A DNA stretch of 17,267 nucleotides from JAYZVT01 sp050248375 (lineage in GTDB: Bacteria > Pseudomonadota > Alphaproteobacteria > Rhizobiales > Methyloligellaceae). This document shows, in pieces, positions 1 to 6,667 of the stretch. Below the pieces are notes generated by a model. That model saw nothing but the letters and a program-made list of their open reading frames with translations, searched no databases and was not told where the DNA came from. The stretch spans positions 1 to 17,267 of the forward strand of contig JBFWSL010000045.1 of assembly GCA_050248375.1 (NCBI GenBank). The letters run 5' to 3'. How positions within the stretch are numbered: the first letter of the stretch is position 1; every line of letters starts with the position of its first letter. The position numbers and the translations under genes were made by a program.

Positions 1-651
1 CCAACGGGGGTGAGCGACTAGCAGGCGGCGGCCCTGATGCTGCAGGGCATGACCGCTCGTTACCTGCTGCGCAAGACCTACAAGGTGAAGGTCGGCACGG
101 TGATGCTGTTCCATGCCGCGGCCGGCGGGGTCGGCCTGATCGCCTGCCAGTGGGCCAAGCATCTGGGCGCCACCGTTATCGGCACCGCGGGCTCCAGGGA
201 GAAGTGCGACCTGGCGAAAAAGCACGGCTGCAAGCACGTCATCAACTACCGGGAAGAGGACTTCGTCGAGCGGGTCAAGGAGATCACCAAGGGCAAGGGT
301 GTGGACGTGGTTTACGATTCCGTCGGCAAGGACACCTGGCCGACATCGCTCGACTGCCTGAAGCCGCGCGGCCTCCTGGTTTCGTTCGGCCAGTCCTCGG
401 GTGCCATCGCGCCGGTCAATCTCGGCATCCTTGCCCAGAAGGGTTCGCTCTACCTGACCCGGCCCACCTTGCAGACCCATATCGCCTCACGCGAGGATCT
501 TGAGGAAACTGCGAAGGACCTGTTCAAGGTGGTGGACAAGGGCATCGTGAAACTGCGCGTCAACCAGACCTTTCCGCTGAGCGAGGCAGTCGCGGCGCAC
601 CGCGCCCTGGAAGGCCGGCAGACGACGGGTTCGACGGTGCTGATTCCCTGA
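1..651 (+). pseudogene. Quinone oxidoreductase (zinc-independent MDR family), 5'-truncated by window, in-frame amber codon
   Basis: The frame matches the C-terminal two thirds of NADPH:quinone reductase (QorA-type, usually about 325 residues), which reduces quinones with NADPH in the cytosol. Visible are the Rossmann nucleotide-binding stretch HAAAGGVGLIACQWAK, the VDVVYDSVGKDTW segment and the family-like end TTGSTVLIP. Reading the same frame from base 1 gives PTGVSD, then TAG at 19-21, then QAAALMLQGMTARYLLR. Relatives continue through this point, typically with Glu, so a single GAG to TAG change would explain it. Amber is not evidently recoded here, because four other genes in the window end in TAG. 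The open part from ATG 37 lacks the N-terminal catalytic domain and should not give a working enzyme alone. It could be a real nonsense mutation or a base-call error. The family is clear; the broken state depends on one base. Confidence 0.8.
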
Positions 652-661
652 CAATGGCGGA

Positions 662-689
662 ACCGGCGCGGCCGGCCCGCCGCGCCGGT
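662..689. other. GC-rich 10-bp perfect hairpin after the quinone oxidoreductase gene
   Basis: The arms ACCGGCGCGG (662-671) and CCGCGCCGGT (680-689) are perfectly complementary around an 8-base loop and begin 10 bases after the TGA at 649-651. No T-run follows on the plus strand, so this is not a classical intrinsic terminator. It could stop ribosome-free transcript ends from decaying or weakly separate the two genes. The structure is seen directly; the role is inference. Confidence 0.55.
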
Positions 690-728
690 CTGCATTCCTC
701 GCGACAAGATCACCGGGACCTGCTCCAT

Positions 729-1430
729 ATGACCTCACAGCCCATCGAACTTCACTATTGGCCGACACCCAACGGGCACAAGATCACCATCATGCTCGAG
801 GAGTGCGGGCTGCCCTACGAAGTGAAGTTCGTGAACATCGGCAAGGGCGACCAGTTCAAGCCGGAGTTCCTCGCGATCTCGCCGAACAACCGCATGCCGG
901 CGATCGTCGATCCCGGCGGGCCCGGCGGCAAGCCGGTCTCGGTGTTCGAGTCGGGAGCGATCCTCCAGTATCTCGGCCGCAAGACCGGAAAGTTCTATCC
1001 CTCGGAGGAGCGCGCGCGGATACAGGTGGAGGAATGGCTGTTCTGGCAGATGGGCGGTCTTGGCCCCATGGCCGGCCAGGCGCACCATTTCCGTGACTAC
1101 GCTCCGGAGAAGATCCAGTACGGCATCGACCGCTACACGAACGAGGTCAACCGGCTCTACGGCGTCATGAACCGCCGGCTCGACGGACGCGATTATCTCG
1201 CGGGCGACTACTCCATTGCCGACATGGCTTCATATCCATGGGTGCGCCTCTACAAGCGGCAGGGCCAGGACCTGGCCGACTTCCCGAATCTGGAGGCCTG
1301 GTTCAAGCGCATCCATGACAGGCCGGCGGTGGCCCGTGGAATCGTCGTTGGCAAGGAAGAACGGGAAAAGTTCAACCTCGCCCAGGACAGGGAAGCCCAG
1401 GCCATGCTCTTCGGCCAGCGGGCCCGCTGA
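729..1430 (+). CDS. Nu-class glutathione S-transferase / disulfide-bond oxidoreductase (YfcG/YghU type)
   Basis: A 233-residue cytosolic glutathione transferase. The start of the thioredoxin-like domain, HYWPTPNGHKITIMLEE, closely resembles E. coli YfcG. It retains Thr13 and Asn15 of the TPNG motif, which in the Nu class takes the place of catalytic Tyr/Ser/Cys. The SPNNRMPAIVD loop and the FESGAILQYL glutathione-binding segment follow. The helical C-terminal domain carries WLFWQMGGLGPMAGQ and the SIADMASYPWV motif. Nu-class enzymes reduce disulfides with two glutathione molecules and have little classical transferase activity, so reduction or detoxification is the likely role. The ATG at 729 is chosen because homology begins there. 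A longer frame from 654 would run through the hairpin and adds residues unlike the family. The ribosome site is weak (CGGGAC). The gene lies 77 bases after the damaged quinone reductase gene on the same strand. Confidence 0.93.
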   Translation: MTSQPIELHYWPTPNGHKITIMLEECGLPYEVKFVNIGKGDQFKPEFLAISPNNRMPAIVDPGGPGGKPVSVFESGAILQYLGRKTGKFYPSEERARIQVEEWLFWQMGGLGPMAGQAHHFRDYAPEKIQYGIDRYTNEVNRLYGVMNRRLDGRDYLAGDYSIADMASYPWVRLYKRQGQDLADFPNLEAWFKRIHDRPAVARGIVVGKEEREKFNLAQDREAQAMLFGQRAR

Positions 1431-1745
1431 GTCCCGGATTTTTTCGTAGATCGTTTCCCGTGGTTAGCGGAGCCTGACCGGCGATGGTCAACGGAATCTT
1501 TCTCGCGCCCGGAATTTACGAATAGGCCCAAGAAATCCGCCACTTCGTAAACCTGCGTTACTGGCCGTTAAGATCGTGGTTACGGCCCATTAAGTCTCAA
1601 AATTTACTCGCTTTTTAATCGACGCCCGGAAAATCCCCTTCACGAGCGGCGCAACTGGTGTGGCTTGCTCGGAAGCTTTGGGGAAGCATCGGCCGCAGGT
1701 TTCACAGAATAGCCAGGGCCGCGAGCAGAAGTGGGGATGACTACA
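1431..1745. other. Intergenic region of 315 bases with repeats, relatively AT-rich
   Basis: No convincing gene is seen. A 14-base palindrome (CAGCGGGCCCGCTG) at the very end of the GST gene is followed, 9 bases on, by six T residues, a poor intrinsic terminator candidate. An 8-bp inverted repeat TTTACGAA (1515-1522) / TTCGTAAA (1544-1551) and a direct repeat (1557-1594) follow, then an AT-rich stretch at about 1595-1620. This block probably holds the promoter and control sites of the small Sel1-like gene, though no clear -35/-10 pair could be assigned. Confidence 0.5.
1557..1594. repeat. Tandem 16-bp direct repeat with 22-bp period, possible operator
   Basis: GTTACTGGCCGTTAAG (1557-1572) and GTTACGGCCCATTAAG (1579-1594) match at 13 of 16 positions. 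Their starts are 22 bp apart, about two helical turns, so both copies face the same side of the DNA. Each contains GTTA and TTAA separated by 7 bases, loosely like the alphaproteobacterial CtrA box (TTAA-N7-TTAA), but the first half does not match exactly. A regulator site is inferred; its identity is unknown. Confidence 0.45.
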
Positions 1746-2015
1746 ATGGGACGTATGGATCTTTCTACGGTCGAGCAGGTGGAAATTGCTGCCCAGACCG
1801 GTGCGCCGGATGCGCTTTTCGAACTGGGTCTGCTGTATTGCACCGGCCGTGACGTGACGCAGGACCTGGTGACTGCGCACAAGTGGTTCAACCTCGCGGC
1901 CATGCGCGGCAATCGCGCTGCGCTGGAGTATCGCCTGGAGCTGGCCCGCGAGATGACCCGTGAGCAGGTCGCGGAGGCTCAGCGCGAAGCCCGCGACTGG
2001 CTGACGCGGCACTAG
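1746..2015 (+). CDS. Small Sel1-repeat-like protein
   Basis: An 89-residue protein when read from ATG 1746. Its core, DALFELGLLYCTGRDVTQDLVTAHKWFNLAAMRGNRAA, is one complete Sel1-like/TPR-like helical unit with the usual LG..Y..G and A..WF..AA..G positions. The charged C-terminal helix contains EMTREQVAEAQREARDWL. Such single-repeat proteins recur in alphaproteobacteria and are presumed to bind partner proteins; no enzymatic motif is present. Starts at GTG 1731, ATG 1737, ATG 1746 or ATG 1755 share the frame. ATG 1746 is preferred because GGGGA lies about 9 bases upstream, but 1737 remains possible. The gene ends in TAG and converges on the acyl-CoA synthetase/acetyltransferase gene with 54 bases between them. 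Confidence 0.8.
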   Translation: MGRMDLSTVEQVEIAAQTGAPDALFELGLLYCTGRDVTQDLVTAHKWFNLAAMRGNRAALEYRLELAREMTREQVAEAQREARDWLTRH

Positions 2016-2069
2016 CGCCCGGACCCCAGCACGGTCCACGGCGTCCGCCTTCGGGCAGGCGCGCGCCGG

Positions 2070-4748
2070 CTACCGGGGCGAGAGCTTCAGTTCGACGCGC
2101 CTGGCGCCGGAATCTTCCGGATCGATTGTGATATCGAAGCCGAGCCTCTCGCACATGTCGAGCATGGTGCGGTTTCCCTGGAGGACGCTTCCATCGAGGG
2201 TCTTCAGGCCCTCCGCACGGGCATAGTCGATGAGCTGGCGCATCAGCGCCCAGCCGATGCCGCGGCCCTTGAAGTCGCTCCGGACGAGCACGGCGTATTC
2301 GGCGCGCTCGTAGTCCGGGTCGGCGATCAGCCGCGCGACGCCGAGGAGTTCGCCGGCGGCGGACAGGGCGATGAAGGCCATTTCACGGGCGTAATCGATC
2401 TGCGTCAGCCGCGCCAGGAAGCGGTGCGAGAGCTGCTTGGCCGGCGCGAAGAACCTCAGCCTGAGATCCTCCGCCAGGGTATGGTCGAGGAAGGCCGCGT
2501 AAAGCCGCTCGTCCTCGGGCCGGATAGGCCGGATTTCTATCTGTTCGAGCCCCTCGATCTCGACGGCTTTCCGCCATTGAGCGGGGTAGGGGCGGATCGC
2601 CAGGGGAACGCGTGGGTGCGTCACCGGGTCGGCGACGGAGACGCGCGCGTCGAGAGCGATGACGCCCTCGGCGTCGCACAGCAGGGGATTGATGTCGAGC
2701 TCGCGCAGCGACGGCTGGCTCGCGGCGAGGTCGGCGACGGCGATCAGGCTGTCGATCAGTGCGTCCATGTTCGCCGCCGCGCGGTCGCGGTAGCCGGCCA
2801 GCAGCCTGGAGATGCGCGTATCGGCGATCAGGTCCCGGGCGAGCAGCCGGTCGAGCGGGGGCAGGGCCATGGCGGTATCGGCCACCACTTCCACCGATGT
2901 TCCCCCCGCGCCGAACATGACCACCGGGCCGAAGGTCGGATCGACCGATATGCCGAGCAGCAGTTCATGGGCCTGCTTGCGGCGGATCATCGGTTGTACG
3001 GTGAAACCGCGCACTTTCGCCGAAGGCATCGTGTCGTGCACCCGGTCCAGGATCTCCTGCGCCGCGGTTCGCGCCTTGTCCGCGCTGTCGAGGTTCAGGC
3101 GCACGCCGCCTATGTCGGACTTGTGAGTGATGTCGTCGGAAAGCACCTTCACCACGCAGGCATCGTGCTTTCCGAGAATTTCCAGCGCCTGCGCATGGAC
3201 TTCCCCGGGCGTTGCCGCCTCCGTCGTCGGAACCACCGGGACGCCATAGGCGGCCAGCACCGCCTTTGCCTCTGTCTCGGACAGAATGCTGCGTCCGGCC
3301 CTGAGGGCGTCCTCCATGACGGCCTGCGCGGCGCCCGGATCGTGCGACGCCGGGCCCTGGCCGAGCGGTGGCGTGCGGGTGAGCTGCTGCTGTGCCCGTG
3401 AGTAACGGGCGAGCTGCATGTAGCCGCGCACCGCTGATCCGGGCGTCTCGAAAGTCGGTATTCCCTTGCTGGCGAAAAGCTCCCTCGAAGACAGGGCCGA
3501 TTCCTCGCCCAGCCAGTTGGTCAGCACCGGCTTGACCGCACGCCCGGCACGCTTGCGCCTGTCCACGACGCCTGTGATGGCGCGCGCCACCTCCAGGCTG
3601 GACACTACCGCCGTCGGACAGTTCAGGGCGATGATCGCGTCCGAGCCGTCGTCTTCGAGCAGCGTCTCCAGCGCAGCGGCGTACCGGTCCGCGTCGGCGT
3701 CGCCGATGATGTCCACAGGGTTGCCCTTGGACCAGTTGGAGGGGAGCCGCTCGTTCAATGCGGCGATGGCGGGTTCGGAAATCGTGGCGAGATGGCCTCC
3801 CAGATCTTCCAGGCGGTCCGTGGCAAGCACGCCTGCGCCGCCTCCATTGGTCAGGATGGCAACCCTCTCGTGGCTGATCGGGGACAGCTTGCTCAGGACT
3901 TCCAGTCCCTCGAACAGCTCGATCAGGTCGAACACCCTCAGTACGCCCGCGCGCTGGAAGGCGGCGTCATAGGCTGCGTCCGCGCCGGCCAGGGCGCCCG
4001 TATGCGATGCGGCGGCGCGGGCGCCTGCGCTGCGCCGTCCCGCCTTGATGGCAATGACCGGCTTGGCGCGGGAGGCGCGGCGTGCGGCGGAGAGGAACTT
4101 GGGCGCGTGAGTGATGGACTCGATGTAGAGCAGGATGGCCCGGCTGCGGATGTCTCCCGCGAGGTAATCCAACAGATCCCCGAAATCCACGTCGGCCATG
4201 TCGCCGGCCGAAACGATCTGCGAGAAACCGATGCCCCTGCTGCTGGCCCAGTCGAGCACGGCGGTAACCAGCGCGCCCGACTGCGAGACGAAGGCGATGT
4301 CGCCCTTCAAGGCGGGCCGGTGGGCGAAGCTCGCGTTGATGCCCGCATGCGGCATGATCACGCCAAGGCAGTTGGGTCCGATGAGGCGCAGGCAGGTTGG
4401 CTGCGCTGCGCTCAGCATTTGACCGGTTATGTCGTGGCCGAGCCCCGCGGTGATGACCACGGCCGCCCGGGCGCCCGCCTGGGCCGATGCCCGCACAATC
4501 CCCGGAATCGTCTGCGGGGGCGTCGCGATGACCGCGAGGTCCGGTTTGCCGGGCAGGGCGGCGGCGTCCGGATAGCAGACCGTATCGCCAATGCGGTCAT
4601 ATTTCGGATTGACCAGCCAGACCGGCTTTCCGGGTTCCTGCAGAAGGTTACGGGCGATGGTCGCGCCGATGGAGCCATCTCTGGGGCTGGCGCCGATCAG
4701 GGCCACTGACTCGGGGTCGAATATTCCCCCAAGATTTCTGATGGTCAT
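2070..4748 (-). CDS. Bifunctional ADP-forming acyl-CoA synthetase-like / GNAT acetyltransferase (PatZ/Pat type)
   Basis: At 892 residues, close to E. coli PatZ, this is a fused protein lysine acetyltransferase. Domains in order: CoA-binding Rossmann domain (about 5-130, SVALIGASPRDGSIG, GPNCLG); succinyl-CoA-synthetase-like domains (about 145-460, FVSQSGAL, SHTGALAG, LTNGGGAGVLATD); ATP-grasp domain (about 485-705, with HKSDIGGV near 542 and ELDINPLL near 683); and a C-terminal GNAT domain (about 735-890) whose acetyl-CoA loop is FKGRGIGWAL. Pat enzymes acetylate and inactivate acyl-CoA synthetases such as Acs, with the N-terminal part sensing acyl-CoA. His249 in SHTGALAG sits where ADP-forming synthetases carry the phosphorylated His; my recollection is that enterobacterial PatZ lacks it. 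ATG 4748 matches the family N-terminus, but its ribosome site is weak. It follows the secreted-protein gene by 37 bases on the same strand. Confidence 0.93.
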   Translation of the reverse strand: MTIRNLGGIFDPESVALIGASPRDGSIGATIARNLLQEPGKPVWLVNPKYDRIGDTVCYPDAAALPGKPDLAVIATPPQTIPGIVRASAQAGARAAVVITAGLGHDITGQMLSAAQPTCLRLIGPNCLGVIMPHAGINASFAHRPALKGDIAFVSQSGALVTAVLDWASSRGIGFSQIVSAGDMADVDFGDLLDYLAGDIRSRAILLYIESITHAPKFLSAARRASRAKPVIAIKAGRRSAGARAAASHTGALAGADAAYDAAFQRAGVLRVFDLIELFEGLEVLSKLSPISHERVAILTNGGGAGVLATDRLEDLGGHLATISEPAIAALNERLPSNWSKGNPVDIIGDADADRYAAALETLLEDDGSDAIIALNCPTAVVSSLEVARAITGVVDRRKRAGRAVKPVLTNWLGEESALSSRELFASKGIPTFETPGSAVRGYMQLARYSRAQQQLTRTPPLGQGPASHDPGAAQAVMEDALRAGRSILSETEAKAVLAAYGVPVVPTTEAATPGEVHAQALEILGKHDACVVKVLSDDITHKSDIGGVRLNLDSADKARTAAQEILDRVHDTMPSAKVRGFTVQPMIRRKQAHELLLGISVDPTFGPVVMFGAGGTSVEVVADTAMALPPLDRLLARDLIADTRISRLLAGYRDRAAANMDALIDSLIAVADLAASQPSLRELDINPLLCDAEGVIALDARVSVADPVTHPRVPLAIRPYPAQWRKAVEIEGLEQIEIRPIRPEDERLYAAFLDHTLAEDLRLRFFAPAKQLSHRFLARLTQIDYAREMAFIALSAAGELLGVARLIADPDYERAEYAVLVRSDFKGRGIGWALMRQLIDYARAEGLKTLDGSVLQGNRTMLDMCERLGFDITIDPEDSGARRVELKLSPR

Positions 4749-4785
4749 GAGGGCCGCATCTCTGGTGTGCTTGCCGGGAGAGGAA

Positions 4786-5400
4786 CTATTCGGAACTCGA
4801 GCCGCAGCCCCGGAACAGGGACGTCACGCAACGGGCGGCGTCTCCGATCCGGGAGCCCACGTTCTTGGCGGCGTGTCCGGCGCCTTTGGCGGCGCTTCCG
4901 ACCTTTTCACCCGCGCCCTTGCCCACATTGCGCACTGCCCGGCTCGCTGCGCCGGGCGCCGCGCGTGCGGCTTCTACCAGGGTATCCGGCGGGCCGCTCT
5001 TCTCGTCCTCCGCGGTGGTGCCGGTTTGCGGCGTGCGCGCGAAGTTGCCTTCGCCGGAGCCCAGTTGCCCCGGGAGGTTGGGCCCGTCGTAGCGGTAGGC
5101 CTTGACCGTGCCGGGACACTTGCCCGGTTCTATATCCTTGCTGACCGCGCATGACTTGTGGTTGCCCTCTTTTGCCAGCTTGATGACGCAGTAGAGTTGC
5201 AAGGCCTGGCTGTTGTTCGAAAGGGGCGAATCCACGGAACAGATATAGGTCTGGGCGGGCTCGGAGCAACTCACGCACAGATTGGCGGGCGCGGCCACGG
5301 CGGCCGCCCAGGGCGGCAACAGCGCCAGGGCAAGGCCCGCGGCCATGGCGAAGCCCCGAATCGCCCGCTCCGGATATGGCAAGGATCTTGTGCGGATCAT
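4786..5400 (-). CDS. Secreted Cys-containing protein with Gly/Ala/Lys-rich amphipathic tail, function unknown
   Basis: I do not recognise a family. The 204-residue product starts with an Arg-containing n-region, a hydrophobic segment (AMAAGLALALLPPWAAAVAA) and a probable signal-peptidase site near AVA/AP (about residue 36), so export to the periplasm is likely. The mature N-terminal domain holds six Cys (42, 45, 54, 71, 84, 95), suggesting disulfides. A low-complexity linker (about 105-140) follows, then a helix-prone stretch (about 141-190) rich in Ala, Gly and Lys with repeated VG.GAG/VGSAAKGAG/VGSRIG units, reminiscent of LEA-like amphipathic helices. Two more Cys (191, 199) lie near the end, giving eight in all. 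ATG 5400 is the first start; Met19 is an alternative that would shorten the signal peptide. The gene lies 37 bases upstream of the PatZ-type gene on the same strand, so co-transcription is possible. Confidence 0.7.
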   Translation of the reverse strand: MIRTRSLPYPERAIRGFAMAAGLALALLPPWAAAVAAPANLCVSCSEPAQTYICSVDSPLSNNSQALQLYCVIKLAKEGNHKSCAVSKDIEPGKCPGTVKAYRYDGPNLPGQLGSGEGNFARTPQTGTTAEDEKSGPPDTLVEAARAAPGAASRAVRNVGKGAGEKVGSAAKGAGHAAKNVGSRIGDAARCVTSLFRGCGSSSE

Positions 5401-5565
5401 GTCTCAAAGTAACACAGGAAAGTGACAGAAAGTAGTACGCCAGTAAGGACTTGCCGGTTGGTCCGGAAGGAGACCCGAAGTCCTCTGCCGGGCCCGCTCC
5501 CGAACCCGCCGCGGCCCTTTTCCGGGAACTTGAACAAGCCCGGCAAGTCGGGCATACACGGCGGC

Positions 5566-5658
5566 GGAGAGGTGGCCGAGTGGTCGAAGGCGGCGGTTTG
5601 CTAAACCGTTATACGGTCAAAAGCCGTATCGAGGGTTCGAATCCCTTCCTCTCCGCCA
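5566..5658 (+). tRNA. tRNA-Ser (anticodon GCT), CCA encoded
   Basis: The acceptor stem GGAGAGG (5566-5572) pairs with CCTCTCC (5648-5654), followed by discriminator G and a genomically encoded CCA (5656-5658). The D-arm begins TGGCCGAGTGG. The anticodon stem-loop is GCGGT-TTGCTAA-ACCGT, giving anticodon GCT, which reads AGC/AGU. A long variable arm (ATACGG...CCGTAT) is typical of class II tRNA-Ser, and the T-loop is GGTTCGAATCC. TTGAAC (5530-5535) with CATACA 17 bases on is a possible but weak promoter. The gene separates housekeeping-type genes from the catabolic cluster; tRNA-Ser genes are common integration sites, but no integrase is seen here. Confidence 0.97.
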
Positions 5659-5696
5659 TCTTGCCATAGCCCGAGCCTGCATTGCCGTTCCAGATT

Positions 5697-5731
5697 TGGC
5701 CGAGTGGCCCGGTGGGGCGGAACTGCTACGG
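5697..5731 (+). pseudogene. Possible degenerate tRNA-Ser 5'-half echo
   Basis: TGGCCGAGTGG (5697-5707) repeats exactly the D-arm start of the tRNA-Ser gene (5573-5583). After the same 8-base interval both sequences continue GGCGG, and then GCTA occurs (offset by one base). The acceptor stem and T-arm are absent, so this is not a functional tRNA. It overlaps the last codon and stop of the epimerase gene. It may be a relic of a partial duplication or a chance match in GC-rich DNA. Confidence 0.25.
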
Positions 5732-6643
5732 TGTGGCCGTTTCCGCTTCCCCGTACAGCCGTATACCGCTCAGCAGGTCGATCTTCGGGCGGTAGCCGAG
5801 ATCGCTGGCCGCGGCACCAAGGTCGATTTCCTTGAGTGCATACTCCGACGGCCCTGACGGCTCGGGCAGCGCGACATCGAGGCCGGGCAGGGCCTGCCTG
5901 GCGATATCCGCGATCTGCGCCATGGTCAGCGATCTGTCGCCCGAGATGTTATAGGCCGGCTTTGGTAATCGGGGCCGGTCAAGCGTCGCGGCGATCGCGT
6001 CCACCACATCGTCGATATAGACATACTGGCAGCGCGACGCCGCGTCGTTTTCGACCTTCGCAGCCGTCCCGTCGCGCCATGACTGTACCATTGTACGGAT
6101 GTTGCAGCGGGTCTTGCGGCCTGGACCATAGGCCTGGAAGACGCGCAGCGAGACGCCGTCCAGCCCCCACTGGGTTGTGTAGGCATTGACGATCGCCTCG
6201 CCGGCGACCTTGGTTGCGCCATAGGAGTTGACCGGGACCAGCGATGCATTTTCCGATACCAGATCGTCGGTATTGCGGCCGTAGACCGAGCCTGAGGACA
6301 GGAAGACCACACGCGAAACATTCGTTTGGCGCGCGGCCTCCACGACATTGATCGTCCCGTTGATATTGATGTCCAGGATCGCCCGGGGATTGTCCCTGTC
6401 CACCCGCCGGCCCGAGATGCCGCCGCAGTGGACGATCTGATCGACGCGTCCGCGCCGGCACAGGCCAAGCAGCAACTCTGCATCGCGGATGTCGCCCGCG
6501 GCGAATTCTGACATATGCGTGGATGTTGGCGGGCTCTGCAAATCTGTTCCAACGACGCGATCGCCGGCCGCCGCGAGATGCCGGGCGAGCGCTGCTCCGA
6601 TGAAGCCGGCAACTCCGGTTATCAGGATCGTCCTGCCAGCCAC
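5726..6643 (-). CDS. NAD-dependent epimerase/dehydratase (extended SDR)
   Basis: A 305-residue extended short-chain dehydrogenase. The cofactor loop TGVAGFIG (9-16) is the extended-SDR glycine motif, and DLQ near 34-36 suggests NAD rather than NADP. The catalytic set is visible as SSGSVYG (116-122) with Tyr141 and Lys145 in SYGATK. FQAYGPGRKTRCNI and the YVYIDDVVDAI segment are typical of sugar-nucleotide epimerases and related enzymes. The substrate cannot be assigned; in a catabolic operon it may oxidise a sugar acid or hydroxy acid rather than a nucleotide sugar. The start is GTG 6643 with AGGAG 9 bases upstream. It is the last gene of the minus-strand operon, 24 bases after the SDR gene, and ends in TAG facing the tRNA. 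Confidence 0.88.
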   Translation of the reverse strand: MAGRTILITGVAGFIGAALARHLAAAGDRVVGTDLQSPPTSTHMSEFAAGDIRDAELLLGLCRRGRVDQIVHCGGISGRRVDRDNPRAILDININGTINVVEAARQTNVSRVVFLSSGSVYGRNTDDLVSENASLVPVNSYGATKVAGEAIVNAYTTQWGLDGVSLRVFQAYGPGRKTRCNIRTMVQSWRDGTAAKVENDAASRCQYVYIDDVVDAIAATLDRPRLPKPAYNISGDRSLTMAQIADIARQALPGLDVALPEPSGPSEYALKEIDLGAAASDLGYRPKIDLLSGIRLYGEAETATP

Positions 6644-6667
6644 GAATGCATTCTCCTGCTTCGGGAG

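Noticed and set aside
654..728. Upstream start for the glutathione transferase
   Set aside because: The added residues derive from the GC-rich hairpin and do not resemble any GST N-terminus; homology begins at the ATG at 729.
1417..1450. Intrinsic terminator after the GST gene
   Set aside because: A short palindrome and a run of six T are present but separated by 9 bases, so the stem does not abut the T-run.
2424..3401. Long plus-strand open frame (325 codons) inside the PatZ-type gene
   Set aside because: It is antisense to a well-matched 892-residue protein; its translation is Arg/Gly/Pro-rich with no recognisable motif, as expected of a shadow frame in GC-rich DNA.
3792..4709. Second long plus-strand open frame (305 codons) inside the PatZ-type gene
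   Set aside because: Same reason: antisense shadow with low-complexity composition and no family resemblance.
5422..5669. Short plus-strand open frames around the tRNA
   Set aside because: They read through the tRNA-Ser gene and have no independent support.
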